This document shows, in pieces, positions 28,416 through 40,195 of a stretch of DNA of 43,589 nucleotides. Position numbers and translations under genes: made by a program. Position 1 is the first letter of the stretch. Every line of letters begins with the position of its first letter. The DNA is from Pseudomonadota bacterium (GTDB lineage Bacteria; Pseudomonadota; Gammaproteobacteria; Burkholderiales; Gallionellaceae): contig JAJXVB010000014.1 in the NCBI GenBank assembly GCA_021782365.1, positions 1-43,589 of the forward strand, given 5' to 3'. The notes beneath the pieces were generated by a model. It did not search any database, was not told the DNA's origin, and worked only from the letters and a program-made list of their open reading frames with translations.

Positions 28416-29044
28416 TTTTTGGCTCCTGCTGCCTTTGCAGCCCTCTTTTGCGCCGCAATTTCTTCTTCATCCAGATAACGGAAGGTCTTCGCGGTCGCGT
28501 CCATCGTCAAGACGCCAGACTTGTCCGGAGAAATCGCAATGTCGTTCAGCGTGACTATGCGCGGCAACATCGAAACATCGCTTGCAAACTTCCCGAGGTC
28601 GTCGTAATTGCCGGTGACCTTGATCGCGATCGGCTGCTCGGCAAAGGAGCCCTTGATCGTCTCAGGCCCGGGGCGGAACAGGTCGAACTGCAAACCCCTA
28701 CCCAATCCGGCCTGATTGATGTCCGTCAACAATTCGTCCATTTCAGACTTGTTCGGCAACTGTTTGAGCAGCGCACCGAATGACTCCTGCGTTTCAAGCA
28801 ACTGTTTCTTGATCAAGTCGAGGTTGACCGCAACCTTTTTCTTGGTCAGAAAATTCTCCTTGAGCGTCTCTTCCTTTTGCTGCGCTCCCTTGAGCCTGTT
28901 CCACTGGTCCTGCCAGTCAAGCAAGGCGCCTGTAGCCACTACCGCGACGAACATCACTGCAAACGCGAGCAATTTTGCAGGCCATGGCCATGCGCCCGGC
29001 GTTTTCGGATTGAGATTCTTGAGATCATCGAAAGTCATCTTCAC
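28412..29044 (-). CDS. pilO: Type IV pilus inner-membrane protein PilO
   Basis: About 210 residues: a short cytoplasmic N-terminus, one membrane helix (AKLLAFAVMFVAVVATGALLDW, about 23-44), a periplasmic coiled coil (about 45-105) and a ferredoxin-like domain. It pairs with PilN and binds PilP in the alignment subcomplex. The start is either a GTG at 29044 (with GGAA seven bases upstream) or the ATG at 29038; I favour the GTG because of the ribosome binding site. Two bases separate it from pilN. Confidence 0.95.
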   Translation of the reverse strand: MKMTFDDLKNLNPKTPGAWPWPAKLLAFAVMFVAVVATGALLDWQDQWNRLKGAQQKEETLKENFLTKKKVAVNLDLIKKQLLETQESFGALLKQLPNKSEMDELLTDINQAGLGRGLQFDLFRPGPETIKGSFAEQPIAIKVTGNYDDLGKFASDVSMLPRIVTLNDIAISPDKSGVLTMDATAKTFRYLDEEEIAAQKRAAKAAGAKK

Positions 29045-29046
29045 GG

Positions 29047-29628
29047 CTAATTCCTTCCGCCAGCGGGCTTGGCTGCGTCAGCGCCAAAAGACTTGCGCAA
29101 CTTGAATGTAAGCGTGAACTCGCTGATCGGCGCGCTATTCACCGTCGTTGCCTTGATCACGACCAGATTTGGCGACTCAAGCCAGGCCGAATCCGCGATA
29201 GCCTTCATCAATGTGGACACGCGCGCATTGGATTGCGTATATCCGACCAGATTGATTTCGTCCCCAGTCTGCTTGATGGATTTAAGATAAACCCCTTCCG
29301 GCAAAATGCGCAGCATCTGATCCATCAGGTGCACCACATTTGAACGGTCGCTCTGAAGCTTTTCTACCGCATCCTTGCGCTCTAGCAATATCTTGGTCTG
29401 CTCGCGCAGTTTCTTGATTTCATCGATCTGCTTATCCAGCAGCGAGATTTCCTTTTCAAGGTATGCGTTGCGCCTATCCTGGTAGTCGATGCGGGCGCTG
29501 ATTGCCATATGCACAAGCCCCCACACGATCACCGCGAGCAGCAGCGTCAGCACGCTCAGCATATAGAACTGGACCTGCCTGGCTTTCCGCTTCTCTTCGC
29601 GATGCGGCAACAAATTTATGCGTATCAT
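29047..29628 (-). CDS. pilN: Type IV pilus inner-membrane protein PilN
   Basis: A 193-residue bitopic protein. It begins with MIRINLLPHREEKRK, the conserved cytoplasmic peptide that inserts into PilM. One membrane helix (about 22-42) is followed by a coiled coil rich in Lys/Glu (about 50-100) and a periplasmic ferredoxin-like domain. It dimerises with PilO. The ATG overlaps the pilM stop (ATGA). Confidence 0.96.
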   Translation of the reverse strand: MIRINLLPHREEKRKARQVQFYMLSVLTLLLAVIVWGLVHMAISARIDYQDRRNAYLEKEISLLDKQIDEIKKLREQTKILLERKDAVEKLQSDRSNVVHLMDQMLRILPEGVYLKSIKQTGDEINLVGYTQSNARVSTLMKAIADSAWLESPNLVVIKATTVNSAPISEFTLTFKLRKSFGADAAKPAGGRN

Positions 29629-30725
29629 GATGGATCAAACCTCCGCATCGCCAGACCGCATGCGACGATCAGCGCCGGCGCATCCACTTGAAGCTGCCTA
29701 CTCCTTATTCTGCTTGAAAGTTTCATCAGTGCGAACGGGTTTGCGACCATGGTGCTCACCTGAGTGCGCGTTGCCACCGCATCGTCAAGCCCCGGCAACA
29801 CCGAGCTTCCACCCGCCAGGATGATGTAGTCGACCTCGTTGTATTGAGACGATGTAAAGAAGAATTGCAGCGCGCGCGCGATCTCCATCACCATGCTCTC
29901 GCGAAATGGACTGAGCACATCGCTCTCATAGTTGTCAGGCAAACCGCCTGTGCGCTTGGCCGCCTCCGCCTGCTCGGCAGTCAGGCCGAAGGCGTTCTGT
30001 ATCTGCTGGGTCAGCTGCTCGCCGCCTATCTGCTGGTCTCGCGCATAGATAGACTTTCCGTTTCTCAGCACATTGACATTCATCACGGTGGCGCCGATGT
30101 CGATCAGCGCCACGCACTTGTCCTCCGCGCCATCCGGCAGCTGGGCGCGTATCTGAGAAAAAGCAGTTTCGGCGGCATAAGGCTCGACATCCACGACCGT
30201 CACATTGAGTCCTGCCGCCTGTGCTGCTGCCACCCGGTCCTCGACATTCACCTTGCGCGATGCGGCCAGCAGGACTTCCACCTCGTCGGGATTGCTTGGT
30301 GCAGGGCCCAGGACCTGGAAGTCCAGATTCACCTCATCCAGCGCAAACGGGATATACTGATTCGCCTCGGACTCGACCTGATATTCCATGTCTTCATCCC
30401 GCATGCCGGCCGGCAGGAGTATCTTCTTCGTGATGACTGCGGCAGCTGGGAGCGCTACGCTGATGTTCTTGATTTTCGTGCCCAGATGCTTCCAGGCTTT
30501 CTGCAGGGTCTCTGCCAACGCATCCAGATTGTTGATGTTGCCATCGCTGACCGCGTCTTTCGGCAACGCCTCAATCGCATAGCGTTCGATGGTATAACCA
30601 GCATTGTTCGGCGACTGGCTAAGCTCTACCAACTTGACTGATGATGAACTGATATCCACGCCGATCAGGGGTGGCGTTCTGGACTGGATGAAATCCAGCA
30701 AACTTTCTAAATTTACTTTTGGCAT
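29625..30725 (-). CDS. pilM: Type IV pilus assembly protein PilM
   Basis: A 366-residue actin-like (FtsA-fold) cytoplasmic ATP-binding protein that docks on PilN and links the assembly motors to the inner-membrane complex. Nucleotide-binding elements: LIGVDISSSSVKLVEL (phosphate 1), CVALIDIGATVMNVNV (phosphate 2) and IILAGGSSVLPGLDDAV (adenosine motif). It is first gene of the pilMNOPQ operon and divergent from the PBP1A gene over about 150 bp, an arrangement conserved in beta- and gammaproteobacteria. Confidence 0.97.
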   Translation of the reverse strand: MPKVNLESLLDFIQSRTPPLIGVDISSSSVKLVELSQSPNNAGYTIERYAIEALPKDAVSDGNINNLDALAETLQKAWKHLGTKIKNISVALPAAAVITKKILLPAGMRDEDMEYQVESEANQYIPFALDEVNLDFQVLGPAPSNPDEVEVLLAASRKVNVEDRVAAAQAAGLNVTVVDVEPYAAETAFSQIRAQLPDGAEDKCVALIDIGATVMNVNVLRNGKSIYARDQQIGGEQLTQQIQNAFGLTAEQAEAAKRTGGLPDNYESDVLSPFRESMVMEIARALQFFFTSSQYNEVDYIILAGGSSVLPGLDDAVATRTQVSTMVANPFALMKLSSRIRSRQLQVDAPALIVACGLAMRRFDPS

Positions 30726-30796
30726 AGGCCGTTCGGAAAAGTTCCGTATAAAGTGGGCAAAATCCTAACAACAACCGTCATCGCTGTAAAGGCGTT

Positions 30797-30825
30797 TTTA
30801 GATGAGCATTTATCTCGTATATAAT
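30797..30825 (+). promoter_or_regulatory. Candidate promoter for PBP1A gene
   Basis: TTTAGA (30797-30802), a 17-nt spacer and a perfect TATAAT (30820-30825) lie about 50 nt upstream of the ATG at 30878. The opposite strand in the same gap carries TTGTTG and TATACG 18 nt apart, a weaker candidate for pilM. Confidence 0.55.
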
Positions 30826-30877
30826 CCGACTGTTGGACAAACAATACCACCTTTAATTATTTTTGAGCAACTATTCA

Positions 30878-33180
30878 ATGCCTACACGCCGCTGGCTGCT
30901 CCCCCTCATCGCAGTTCTCACCCTGATACTGTTGCCCGTGCTCCTGTTCGGCATGGCTGTGATGCTGGCCTATCCCACCCTGCCGTCTCTTGATATCCTG
31001 ACCGACTATCACCCCAAGATGCCGCTGCGCGTCTACAGCGCCGAAGGCACATTGATAGGCGAATTTGGCGAAGAACGAAGGGCCCTCGTGAAAATCGCCG
31101 ATGTGCCCTCCAACATGAAGCATGCGATACTCGCCGCCGAAGACGATCGCTTTTACCAGCATGGCGGAGTCGACTACATGGGCGTGTTGCGCGCAGCGAT
31201 TTCCGATCTGACAGGCGGCTCAAACAAGCAGGGCGCGAGCACCATCACGATGCAGGTGGCGAGAAATTTCTTCCTTTCCAAGGAAAAAACCTTCACGCGC
31301 AAATTCAATGAAATGCTGCTGTCATTCAAGATCGAGCACTATCTTTCCAAGGATGAGATCCTGCAGCTTTACATCAACCAGATTTATCTTGGGCAGCGCG
31401 CTTATGGATTCGCCGCCGCGTCACAAGTCTATTTCGGCAAGCCGCTCAACCAGCTTTCCATCGCAGAAGACGCGATGCTGGCTGGCCTACCCAAGGCGCC
31501 ATCGAGCTATAACCCCGTCGTCAACCCGAAGCGCGCCAAACTGCGCCAGCTTTATGTATTGCGCAGGATGCACGAACTGCACTACATCACCGATGCCCAG
31601 TACAAGGAGGCTCAGAACGCCCCCATCGTCCCCAAACATGTCAGCCAGGAATTCCCGGTCAAGGCAGATTATCTGACCGAGATGGTGCGCCAGGCAATGT
31701 ATGACAAGTATCAGGATGCCGCCTACACTCAGGGGATCAAGGTATACACCACCATCCGTCTGCAGGACCAAATGGCCGCATACCAGGCGGTGCGCAAAGG
31801 CGTGCTCGAGTATGACAGGCGCCACGGCTACCGCGGACCGGAAGGCTATGTGGACTTGCAAAAGGACGGCAGCGAAGAAAGCATGGAAGAAGCATTGCAG
31901 GACAGCACAGACAACGATGACCTCATCCCGGCCATCGTGCTATCCGCATCGTCCAACCACATACAGGCTTATTGCAAGGGTGGTGAACGCATTGCGATCA
32001 GCGGCGAGGGCCTGCGCTTTGCGCAACGCTCGCTCTCCGACAAGGTCGCATTGAACCAGCGCATCGTTCCAGGCTCCATCATCCGTGTAGAGAAAACCGA
32101 TCAGGGAACATGGCAGATCACCCAGCTCCCGCAGGTCGAGGCTGCATTCGTTTCAGGCAATCCCAAAGATGGCGCGATCTATTCGCTGGTGGGAGGCTTC
32201 GATTTCAATCAGAACCAGTTCAACCATGTCACCCAGGCATGGCGCCAGCCCGGTTCCAGCATCAAGCCGTTCATCTATTCTGCAGCGCTCGAGAAGGGAT
32301 TCACGCCGGCCACCATTATCAACGATGCGCCGCTCGTCTTCAGCGCAGAACAGACTGGCAGCGCACCATGGGAGCCCAAGAACTATGAGGGCACCTATGA
32401 TGGCCCAATGCGCATGCGGGAAGCACTAGTCCATTCCAAAAATCTGGTCTCAATCCGGATATTGCAGTCCATCACCCCAGCCTATGCACAGGACTACATC
32501 ACCAAGTTCGGTTTTGATGCCGCAAAACATCCGCCTTACCTGACCATGGCGCTGGGCGCAGGATCTGTCACCCCGCTGCAGATGCTCGCCGGTTATTCCG
32601 TTTTCGCCAACGGAGGCTTTCGCATCTATCCCTATTTCATCCAGCGCGTCGAGGATGCACAAGGCCATGTGCTAAGCCAGGCTCACCCTGTCGTTGCCAA
32701 TGAAAATGCAGAGCAGGCTATCGATGTGCGCAACGCGTTCACCATGGTCAGCATGATGCAAGACGTGGTCAGGCGCGGCACGGGTTCTCACGCGATGCAG
32801 TTGGGCCGCCAGGATCTGGCCGGCAAGACAGGCACCACCAGCGACTCGGTGGACGCGTGGTTCTGCGGTTTCCAGCCCACCGTGGTCGGCATCGCATGGA
32901 TAGGGTTTGATCAGCCGCGCAGCTTGGGCGGCCATGAAACCGGCGCGATCGCTGCTTTGCCCATCTGGATGAGCTATATGGGGAAAGTCCTGAAAAACGT
33001 GCCCGAGGCGGAATACACCATGCCTGACAACATGGATGCAGTCCGCATCAACGACAACGGTCGCCGGGACGACAACGGCAGCCGCGTGGAATATTTCTAC
33101 AAGGAGAACGAACCCGGAGCGCAGCCCGCTCCAACGCCCAACCCCTCTTCCGGCACGTCGATCAAAGACCAGCTGCTCTG

Positions 33181-33181
<1 letters not shown>
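30878..33181 (+). CDS. mrcA: Penicillin-binding protein 1A, bifunctional class A
   Basis: A 767-residue peptidoglycan synthase. Membrane anchor at about residues 8-30. Glycosyltransferase domain: EDDRFYQHGGVD with the catalytic Glu, then GASTITMQVARNFFLS and KDEILQLYINQIYLGQ. Transpeptidase domain: SxxK at RQPGSSIKPFIYS, SxN at SKN, and KTGTT near residue 650. The region between the two carries an OB-like domain typical of PBP1A. The ATG at 30878 is preferred over an in-frame TTG at 30863; the ribosome binding site is weak. The stop overlaps the next start in TGATG, coupling the two genes. A Pro/Ser-rich tail ends the protein. Confidence 0.95.
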
Positions 33182-34818
<1,637 letters not shown>

Positions 34819-34824
34819 CTGCTT

Positions 34825-34919
34825 GAGTGATGATGAATCATTCCACGTTTCTCCTCCCTGAGCGTGTCTTAACCTCCAGGTTAAGATTTCTGCCCCCACA
34901 AGCTGGGGGCATTTTTTTT
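34825..34919 (+). ncRNA. Candidate sigma-E-dependent small RNA with CCUCC loops
   Basis: A predicted RNA of about 95 nt lies in the hemB-engB gap, on the strand opposite to both genes. Four hairpins can be drawn by eye: (1) GAGTGAT/ATCATTC, 34825-34843, beginning at the predicted transcription start; (2) CACG/CGTG, 34844-34866, with a 15-nt loop TTTCTCCTCCCTGAG; (3) CTTAACC/GGTTAAG, 34868-34885, loop TCCA; (4) TGCCCCC/GGGGGCA, 34891-34911, followed by eight T residues, a textbook terminator. The loop of hairpin 2 exposes CUCCUCC, able to pair with ribosome binding sites, as do several known Hfq-dependent regulators. No open reading frame with a ribosome binding site is evident. I do not recognise a named family. 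An alternative is that the terminator serves readthrough from the plus strand, but no upstream plus-strand gene points into it. Confidence 0.7.
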
Positions 34920-34924
34920 GCCCG

Positions 34925-35518
34925 TCAACCGGCAAACCAGCCTGCGATCACCGCCTCCGCCTCCTCCAGCCCCTGCTTTTTCAGGCTGGAAAATATCTGA
35001 ACCGAGCATTGCGGATAATTGTCGGCGAGATAGGCCTTCACCTTGTTCAGCGTCAGCGTGGTCTGCTGCCGGCTCAGCTTGTCCGACTTGGTAAGCAGTA
35101 TGTGCACAGGCTTGCCAGTAGGCTGAAACCAGTCCAGCATCGCAAGATCGAGATCCGTCAAGGGATGGCGTATGTCCATGATCACCACCAGCCCACATAG
35201 TTCCACACGGTTCTGCAGATAATCGCTAAGCAGCATCTCCCAGTGCCGCTTAGCCTCGGGAGGCACCTTCGCATAACCGTATCCCGGCAGATCGACGATG
35301 AAACGGCCGCTGCCCAGCGAAAAATAATTCAGGTGCTGGGTGCGTCCCGGCGTCTTGCTGGTATAGGCCAGCCGCACATGGTTCGCTAGCGTATTGATCG
35401 CGCTCGACTTTCCTGCATTGGACCTGCCGACGAAGGCCACTTCGCGGCCGCCGTGCATGGGCAGGTCCCTGATGTGATTGACCGTGGTATAGAACGCCGC
35501 CTGAGAGAATAGCCCCAT
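34925..35518 (-). CDS. engB: Ribosome biogenesis GTPase EngB (YsxC/YihA)
   Basis: A 197-residue GTPase needed for 50S subunit assembly. G motifs: G1 GRSNAGKSS (about 29-37), G3 DLPGYG, G4 TKSD (about 144-147). The TRE-like switch segment [10 protein letters not shown] is present. The short length and single G domain are typical. The ATG shares its first base with the end of the hemL stop codon (TAATG), coupling the two. Its 3' end faces the small-RNA terminator. Confidence 0.96.
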   Translation of the reverse strand: MGLFSQAAFYTTVNHIRDLPMHGGREVAFVGRSNAGKSSAINTLANHVRLAYTSKTPGRTQHLNYFSLGSGRFIVDLPGYGYAKVPPEAKRHWEMLLSDYLQNRVELCGLVVIMDIRHPLTDLDLAMLDWFQPTGKPVHILLTKSDKLSRQQTTLTLNKVKAYLADNYPQCSVQIFSSLKKQGLEEAEAVIAGWFAG

Positions 35519-36801
35519 TATTTCCAGGCCGAGAAAATTTTGTCCGCCGCGGCTATCGTCGCCTCAATGTCCGCCTCCGTATGCGCCGAAGAGACGAAAC
35601 CCGCCTCGAACGCAGATGGTGCAAGATAGACGTCCTGGCCCAGCATCGCATGGAAGAAACGGTTGAAAGCCTCCTTGTCGCAGGACATCACTTCGCCATA
35701 GCTTTCGGGCAATGCATCGCTGAAATAAAGGCCGAACATGCCGCCAACCGACTGAGCGCAAAAAGCGACGCCGTGTTTCTTGGCACTCATGCTCAATCCT
35801 TCCGTAAGCTGTTTCGCAAGCCTTGCAAGGCGCTCGTAGAATCCCGGCTCCTGCACCAGCTTCAGCGTCGCAAGGCCTGCCGCGACCGCAACCGGATTGC
35901 CGGACAGGGTGCCCGCCTGATAGACAGCGCCCAAGGGGGCGAGGCATTGCATGATTTCCTTTTTCCCGCCAAAGGCGGCAGCAGGCAAGCCTCCGCCCAT
36001 CACCTTGCCCAGCGTCACGAGATCGGGCTTGATGCCATAGTATCCCTGCGCACCCTGGAGGCTTACGCGAAAACCGGTCATCACTTCATCCAGGATCAGA
36101 ACCGCGCCATGCCTTGTACATAGATTGCGCAGGGCATCGAGAAATTCCCTCTTGGGCGCGATCAGGTTCATGTTTCCCGCAACGGGCTCGACGATCACCG
36201 CCGCGATCTCGCTTCCCATCTCCGAAAAGGCGCGCTCAAGGCCTGCGGCATCGTTGTAATCCAGCACCGTGGTGAGCTTGGCGATCTCCGCCGGAACACC
36301 GGATGAACTCGGCTGGCCGAATGTCAAGGCACCCGAACCCGCCTTGACCAGCAACCCGTCCGAATGCCCGTGATAGCAGCCTTCGAACTTGATGATGCGG
36401 GAGCGGCCTGTGTATCCGCGCGCCAGGCGTATCGCGGTCATCGTGGCTTCCGTTCCCGAACTCACCAACCTCACCATCTCGAGGCTGGGAAGCAGTTTGC
36501 AAAGCAGCTCCGCCATTTCAAGCTCTGACGCCGTCGGCGCGCCAAAACCCAGACCTTGCGCTGCCGCATCCTGGACTGCGCGAACCACTTCAGGGTGGCA
36601 ATGACCCGCGATCATCGGCCCCCATGAACCCACGTAATCGATGTAACGCTTGTCATCCGCATCCCACACATAAGCGCCCTGGCCGCGCTTGAAAAAAAGC
36701 GGCGTGCCGCCCACCGAACGGAATGCGCGAACAGGCGAATTCACGCCGCCCGGTATGCGCTTTTGTGAGGCATCGAAAAGTTCCTGATTGTGAGAAGTCA
36801 T
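35518..36801 (-). CDS. hemL: Glutamate-1-semialdehyde 2,1-aminomutase HemL
   Basis: A 427-residue PLP enzyme that forms 5-aminolevulinate by the C5 route, the precursor used by HemB. The N-terminal [11 protein letters not shown] signature, the gating/PLP loop [16 protein letters not shown], the [10 protein letters not shown] segment and the PLP-binding lysine in [14 protein letters not shown] (about residue 265) are all present. Normal length. The ATG overlaps the thiE stop (ATGA), and the stop overlaps the engB start. Confidence 0.98.
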   Translation of the reverse strand: MTSHNQELFDASQKRIPGGVNSPVRAFRSVGGTPLFFKRGQGAYVWDADDKRYIDYVGSWGPMIAGHCHPEVVRAVQDAAAQGLGFGAPTASELEMAELLCKLLPSLEMVRLVSSGTEATMTAIRLARGYTGRSRIIKFEGCYHGHSDGLLVKAGSGALTFGQPSSSGVPAEIAKLTTVLDYNDAAGLERAFSEMGSEIAAVIVEPVAGNMNLIAPKREFLDALRNLCTRHGAVLILDEVMTGFRVSLQGAQGYYGIKPDLVTLGKVMGGGLPAAAFGGKKEIMQCLAPLGAVYQAGTLSGNPVAVAAGLATLKLVQEPGFYERLARLAKQLTEGLSMSAKKHGVAFCAQSVGGMFGLYFSDALPESYGEVMSCDKEAFNRFFHAMLGQDVYLAPSAFEAGFVSSAHTEADIEATIAAADKIFSAWK

Positions 36802-37445
36802 GTCGCGTCTTTCTTGTCAAAATTCATGTCTGAAAATTTCCTGGCTGCCAGCAATACATCATCAGCCGCAAACAGCGCCGAAATCACCGCGAGCGCATCG
36901 GCGCCCGCATCGAGCAACCGAACGCCGTTGTCCGCCGTGATGCCGCCGATCGCGACGATGGGAAGTTTTAGCTCCCGCCTTGCTTCATGAAGCAAGGCAA
37001 TGGTCGCAATCGGAGCGGCTGGCTTGATGCTTGATGCAAAGAATGCGCCAAAGGCGACATAGTCTGCCCCTCGTACTTTTGCATCGCGCGCCAGGGAAAA
37101 CCGATTATAGCAAGACACGCCTATCATCTTGTCGGCACCCAGAAACTTGCGCGCCGCAACAAGGCTGCCATCGGTCTCGCCCAGATGCACGCCGTCCGCA
37201 TCGACCTGCATCGCCAAAGCCATATCGTCGTTGATGATCAGAGGCACGGAAAATTCCCTCGTGAGCCTGCGCAATTGCACCGCCTGCGCAAGCTTCAGAA
37301 AGGAAGAAGCGGATTTGTTCCGGTATTGCAGCACGCGAGCCCCGCCTTGCAGGGCGAGCCTTACGCGCTTTAGCAGATTATCCGTATCCTGCTCATCAGG
37401 GGTGATCGCGTATAGCCCCCTGATCGCCTCGCGCGGCATGCTCAT
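36798..37445 (-). CDS. thiE: Thiamine-phosphate synthase ThiE
   Basis: About 215 residues, joining HMP-PP and the thiazole phosphate to give thiamine phosphate. TIM-barrel signatures: [24 protein letters not shown] (pyrophosphate and substrate binding), GVSCYN, and the C-terminal [31 protein letters not shown]. The ATG at 37445 follows AGAGGAAG; a GTG at 37460 overlapping the thiD stop (GTGA) is possible. It forms an apparent operon thiD-thiE-hemL-engB. Confidence 0.95.
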   Translation of the reverse strand: MSMPREAIRGLYAITPDEQDTDNLLKRVRLALQGGARVLQYRNKSASSFLKLAQAVQLRRLTREFSVPLIINDDMALAMQVDADGVHLGETDGSLVAARKFLGADKMIGVSCYNRFSLARDAKVRGADYVAFGAFFASSIKPAAPIATIALLHEARRELKLPIVAIGGITADNGVRLLDAGADALAVISALFAADDVLLAARKFSDMNFDKKDAT

Positions 37446-37456
37446 GAAACTTCCTC

Positions 37457-38293
37457 TCACGCCTTGGGCTGCTTGCCCTCTTCTTCTCCGCCCCTTGCCC
37501 AGAAAAGCCTGTCGGGGATGAGCTGCCCCATGCCGGGCCTGAAGCCTGCGCTCAAAGTCTGCCAGGTATATTCCTGCGCCTCGCTGACCGCCTCGGCCAC
37601 GTCAACGCCCTGCGCCAGCAAGGCGGCAATGGCGGATGCGAGCGTGCATCCCGAACCATGATATATCCCGGGCAGCCTCTCCCAGCTGTCGCTGCGCACC
37701 ACGCCCTGTTCGCTGTATAGCGTGTTGACGACCTTGTTCGTCTGTTCATGCGTGCCCGTGATCAGCACATATTCGCAGCCCATCGCGAGTATGCGCTTGG
37801 CGCATTCGTCAAGGCTCGGATCATCCTCCTCGTCGTCCTCGTCGAGCGCCAAGCGGCGCGCCTCAAGGCTATTGGGCGTGACGATGGTTGCCTGCGGAAT
37901 CAGGAGTTCGCGCATCGCATCCAGCATGTCTTCGTCAGCCAGTTCATCACCGCGCCCCGACGCCAACACCGTGTCGAGCACGAACGGAATGTCCGGGTAA
38001 TCAGCCAGTATTTCGGCGATCACCACGATGTTTTCCACGCTGCCCAGCAATCCGATCTTGAAGGCGTCCACCGGAACATCCTCTAGCATCGCACGCGCCT
38101 GGTCCACGACCCATTCGGAATCCGTGGGCAGCACATCCTCCACGCCGCTGGTGTCCTGCACGGTGATCGCCGTGACGACAGACAGCGGATGGCAGCCCAT
38201 GCTGGCGATCGCCAGCATGTCAGCCTGCAGACCTGCGCCGCCAGAAGGATCGGTGGCGGCAAAACTCATTACTAATGGGAGCGGTTCAGACAT
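37457..38293 (-). CDS. thiD: Hydroxymethylpyrimidine/phosphomethylpyrimidine kinase ThiD
   Basis: A 278-residue ribokinase-fold enzyme that phosphorylates HMP and HMP-P for thiamine synthesis and salvage. Signatures: SFAATDPSGGAGLQADMLAI (about 9-28), the AITVQDTSGV segment, and the ATP/anion-hole motif GSGCTLASAIAALLAQG near residue 215. A highly acidic stretch (LDEDDEEDDPSLDE, about 149-162) replaces a plain loop and looks like a lineage-specific insertion. It is first in the apparent thiD-thiE-hemL-engB operon. No thiamine (TPP) riboswitch was recognised in the short upstream gap. Confidence 0.96.
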   Translation of the reverse strand: MSEPLPLVMSFAATDPSGGAGLQADMLAIASMGCHPLSVVTAITVQDTSGVEDVLPTDSEWVVDQARAMLEDVPVDAFKIGLLGSVENIVVIAEILADYPDIPFVLDTVLASGRGDELADEDMLDAMRELLIPQATIVTPNSLEARRLALDEDDEEDDPSLDECAKRILAMGCEYVLITGTHEQTNKVVNTLYSEQGVVRSDSWERLPGIYHGSGCTLASAIAALLAQGVDVAEAVSEAQEYTWQTLSAGFRPGMGQLIPDRLFWARGGEEEGKQPKA

Positions 38294-38360
38294 GGTATCG
38301 ATTTATGCGCATCGGGCCAGTCATTCTACCCCATAACGGGCTCGCTATACATGCCGGCGC

Positions 38361-39611
38361 TCAGTCTGAAGATCTTTCATGCCAGGGAGCCACCTTGAAC
38401 AGCAAAAGCATGCCAGGCACGGCCATGATCGCGCAAAGCACAAAGAATCCCACCCAGCCCAGGGACTCCACCAGCCATCCTGCAGCCGCATTCGCAAAGG
38501 TGCGCGGCATCGCCATCAGACTCGTGAAGAGCGCAAACTGCGTGGCGGTATACGCCGGATGCGTGGACCTCGCGATGAAGGCCACAAAGGCCACGGTTCC
38601 AAGCCCCACGCCAAGCGCCTCGAGGCCGATCACAAGCCCGAGCTGGGTTAATGCGAGCGCGCTTATTTCGCTGTGATGGCCGATCATCGCAAGCCATGCG
38701 AATCCTAGAATCGCCAGCATCTGAACTGCACCGAAAAGCCAGAGCGCTTTGTTGATGCCTATTTTCACCATCCAAAGCCCGCCAAGCAGCCCTCCTATCA
38801 CGGCAGGCCACAGCCCCGCATTCTTCGCAATCAGACCGATCTCCGTCTTTGAGTAGCCCATGTCAAGGTAAAAGGGCGTGGCAAGCGACGTGCACATGCT
38901 GTCGCCCAGTTTGTAGAAAAGAAGAAATGCGAGGATCAGCAGCGCATCCTGCCATCCCTGGCGCCCGATGAATTCCTTGAAAGGGGAGACGACCGCCTCG
39001 CGCAAGGTCTTGGGCGGCAATGCGCGATCAGGCTCCTTCACCGAAAGCGTCATAACGAGGCCGGGAAGCATGAAAAGCGCGGTGATCATGAACACCTTAT
39101 CCCAAGGCATGAAATCTGAGAGGATCAGCGACAAGGATCCCGGCACGAGCCCTGCCACCCGATAGGCATTGACGTGCACCGCATTGCCCAGACCAAGCTC
39201 CAAATCTGGCAGCAGTTCGCGACGGTATGCATCCAGCACGATGTCCTGAGTGGCCGAAAGCACTGCCAGCAATGCGGCAAGCCAAGCGATTGCGGAAAGC
39301 TGGCTTGCCGGCGAGAAGCCGCCCATCGCCGCGATCACCCCCAGAAGTCCAATTTGGGTGGCCGCCATCCAGCCGCGCCTTCTGCCCAGCGCCGGCAATG
39401 CGTAGCGATCCAGTAGAGGCGACCAGATGAATTTCCATGTATAGGGAAACTGGATCAGCGCGAACAGACCTATGGTCTTGAGGCTCACCTGCTCGCTGCG
39501 CAGCCAGGCCGGCAAAAGATTGAACAGAAGATAAAGCGGCAGACCGGAGGAAAATCCTGTGAACACGCAGATGAGCATGCGGCGCGTGAAGAGCTGCGAG
39601 ATGACGCTCAT
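38361..39611 (-). CDS. ampG: AmpG-like muropeptide permease, MFS transporter
   Basis: A 416-residue inner-membrane transporter with about 12 helices. The N-terminal FTGFSSGLPLYLLFNLLPAWLR, the FPYTWKFIWSPLLDRY segment and RRRGWM are AmpG hallmarks; AmpG takes up anhydro-muropeptides released during cell-wall turnover and is tied to recycling and, where ampC exists, to beta-lactamase induction. At 416 residues it matches the shorter, 12-helix variants rather than the 491-residue E. coli protein. Its ATG overlaps the metW stop (ATGA), so it ends the metX-metW-ampG run. No ampR/ampC is in the window. Confidence 0.88.
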   Translation of the reverse strand: MSVISQLFTRRMLICVFTGFSSGLPLYLLFNLLPAWLRSEQVSLKTIGLFALIQFPYTWKFIWSPLLDRYALPALGRRRGWMAATQIGLLGVIAAMGGFSPASQLSAIAWLAALLAVLSATQDIVLDAYRRELLPDLELGLGNAVHVNAYRVAGLVPGSLSLILSDFMPWDKVFMITALFMLPGLVMTLSVKEPDRALPPKTLREAVVSPFKEFIGRQGWQDALLILAFLLFYKLGDSMCTSLATPFYLDMGYSKTEIGLIAKNAGLWPAVIGGLLGGLWMVKIGINKALWLFGAVQMLAILGFAWLAMIGHHSEISALALTQLGLVIGLEALGVGLGTVAFVAFIARSTHPAYTATQFALFTSLMAMPRTFANAAAGWLVESLGWVGFFVLCAIMAVPGMLLLFKVAPWHERSSD

Positions 39612-40195
39612 ATCCCCCGCTGGAAGCGGTATACCGCGGTACTGCCGAAAAGGTTGGGCAGGAATCCCACCTCATGCCCGGCCGTCATCACGCTGCGCGC
39701 AGTCACGCTGATGCAGTACGTACGGCAGAATTCCTCGAAATCGTTCAGCGTGCAAAGATGCACGTTGGGCGTGTTGTACCACTGGAAGGGCAACTCGGAA
39801 GAAACCGGCATGTTGCCCATCAGCACCTGCATGCGGTTCTTCCAGTAGCCGAAGTTGGGAAAGCTCACGATGCCCTCGCGGCCCACGCGCAGCATCTCCT
39901 GCATCAAGGGCTCCGTATGGCGTATCGCCTGCAGCGTCTGAGAAAGGATCACGAAATCGAATGAGCCATCCTCGAAATCGGCAAGCCCCGCATCCAGATC
40001 GTTCTGTATCACGTTTACGTTATTGGCGATGCAGGACACGATATCCCGGTCGCTGATCTCCACGCCATAACCGCGCACCGAGCGCGTATCCTTGAGATAC
40101 CGCAAGAGGCTGCCATCTCCGCACCCCAGGTCGAGCACCGATGCGCCTTCGGGTATCCAGGCCGCGATGGCCGCAAAATCGGGACGATCGCTCAT
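39608..40195 (-). CDS. metW: Methionine biosynthesis protein MetW
   Basis: A 195-residue class I methyltransferase-fold protein. The SAM-binding motif [16 protein letters not shown] (about residues 20-34) and [13 protein letters not shown] (motif IV region) are present, as are the MetW-typical [21 protein letters not shown] and FEEFC segments. MetW works with MetX in methionine synthesis in proteobacteria; its partner role is better supported than any methylation reaction. It overlaps metX by 4 bp (ATGA), the usual metXW pair, with GAGG upstream. Confidence 0.95.
   Translation of the reverse strand: MSDRPDFAAIAAWIPEGASVLDLGCGDGSLLRYLKDTRSVRGYGVEISDRDIVSCIANNVNVIQNDLDAGLADFEDGSFDFVILSQTLQAIRHTEPLMQEMLRVGREGIVSFPNFGYWKNRMQVLMGNMPVSSELPFQWYNTPNVHLCTLNDFEEFCRTYCISVTARSVMTAGHEVGFLPNLFGSTAVYRFQRGI

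Noticed and set aside
34891..34919. Reading the GC hairpin near 34900 as the engB terminator.
   Set aside because: On the engB strand the hairpin is followed by GAAATCTT with no T-run; the eight T residues follow only on the plus strand.
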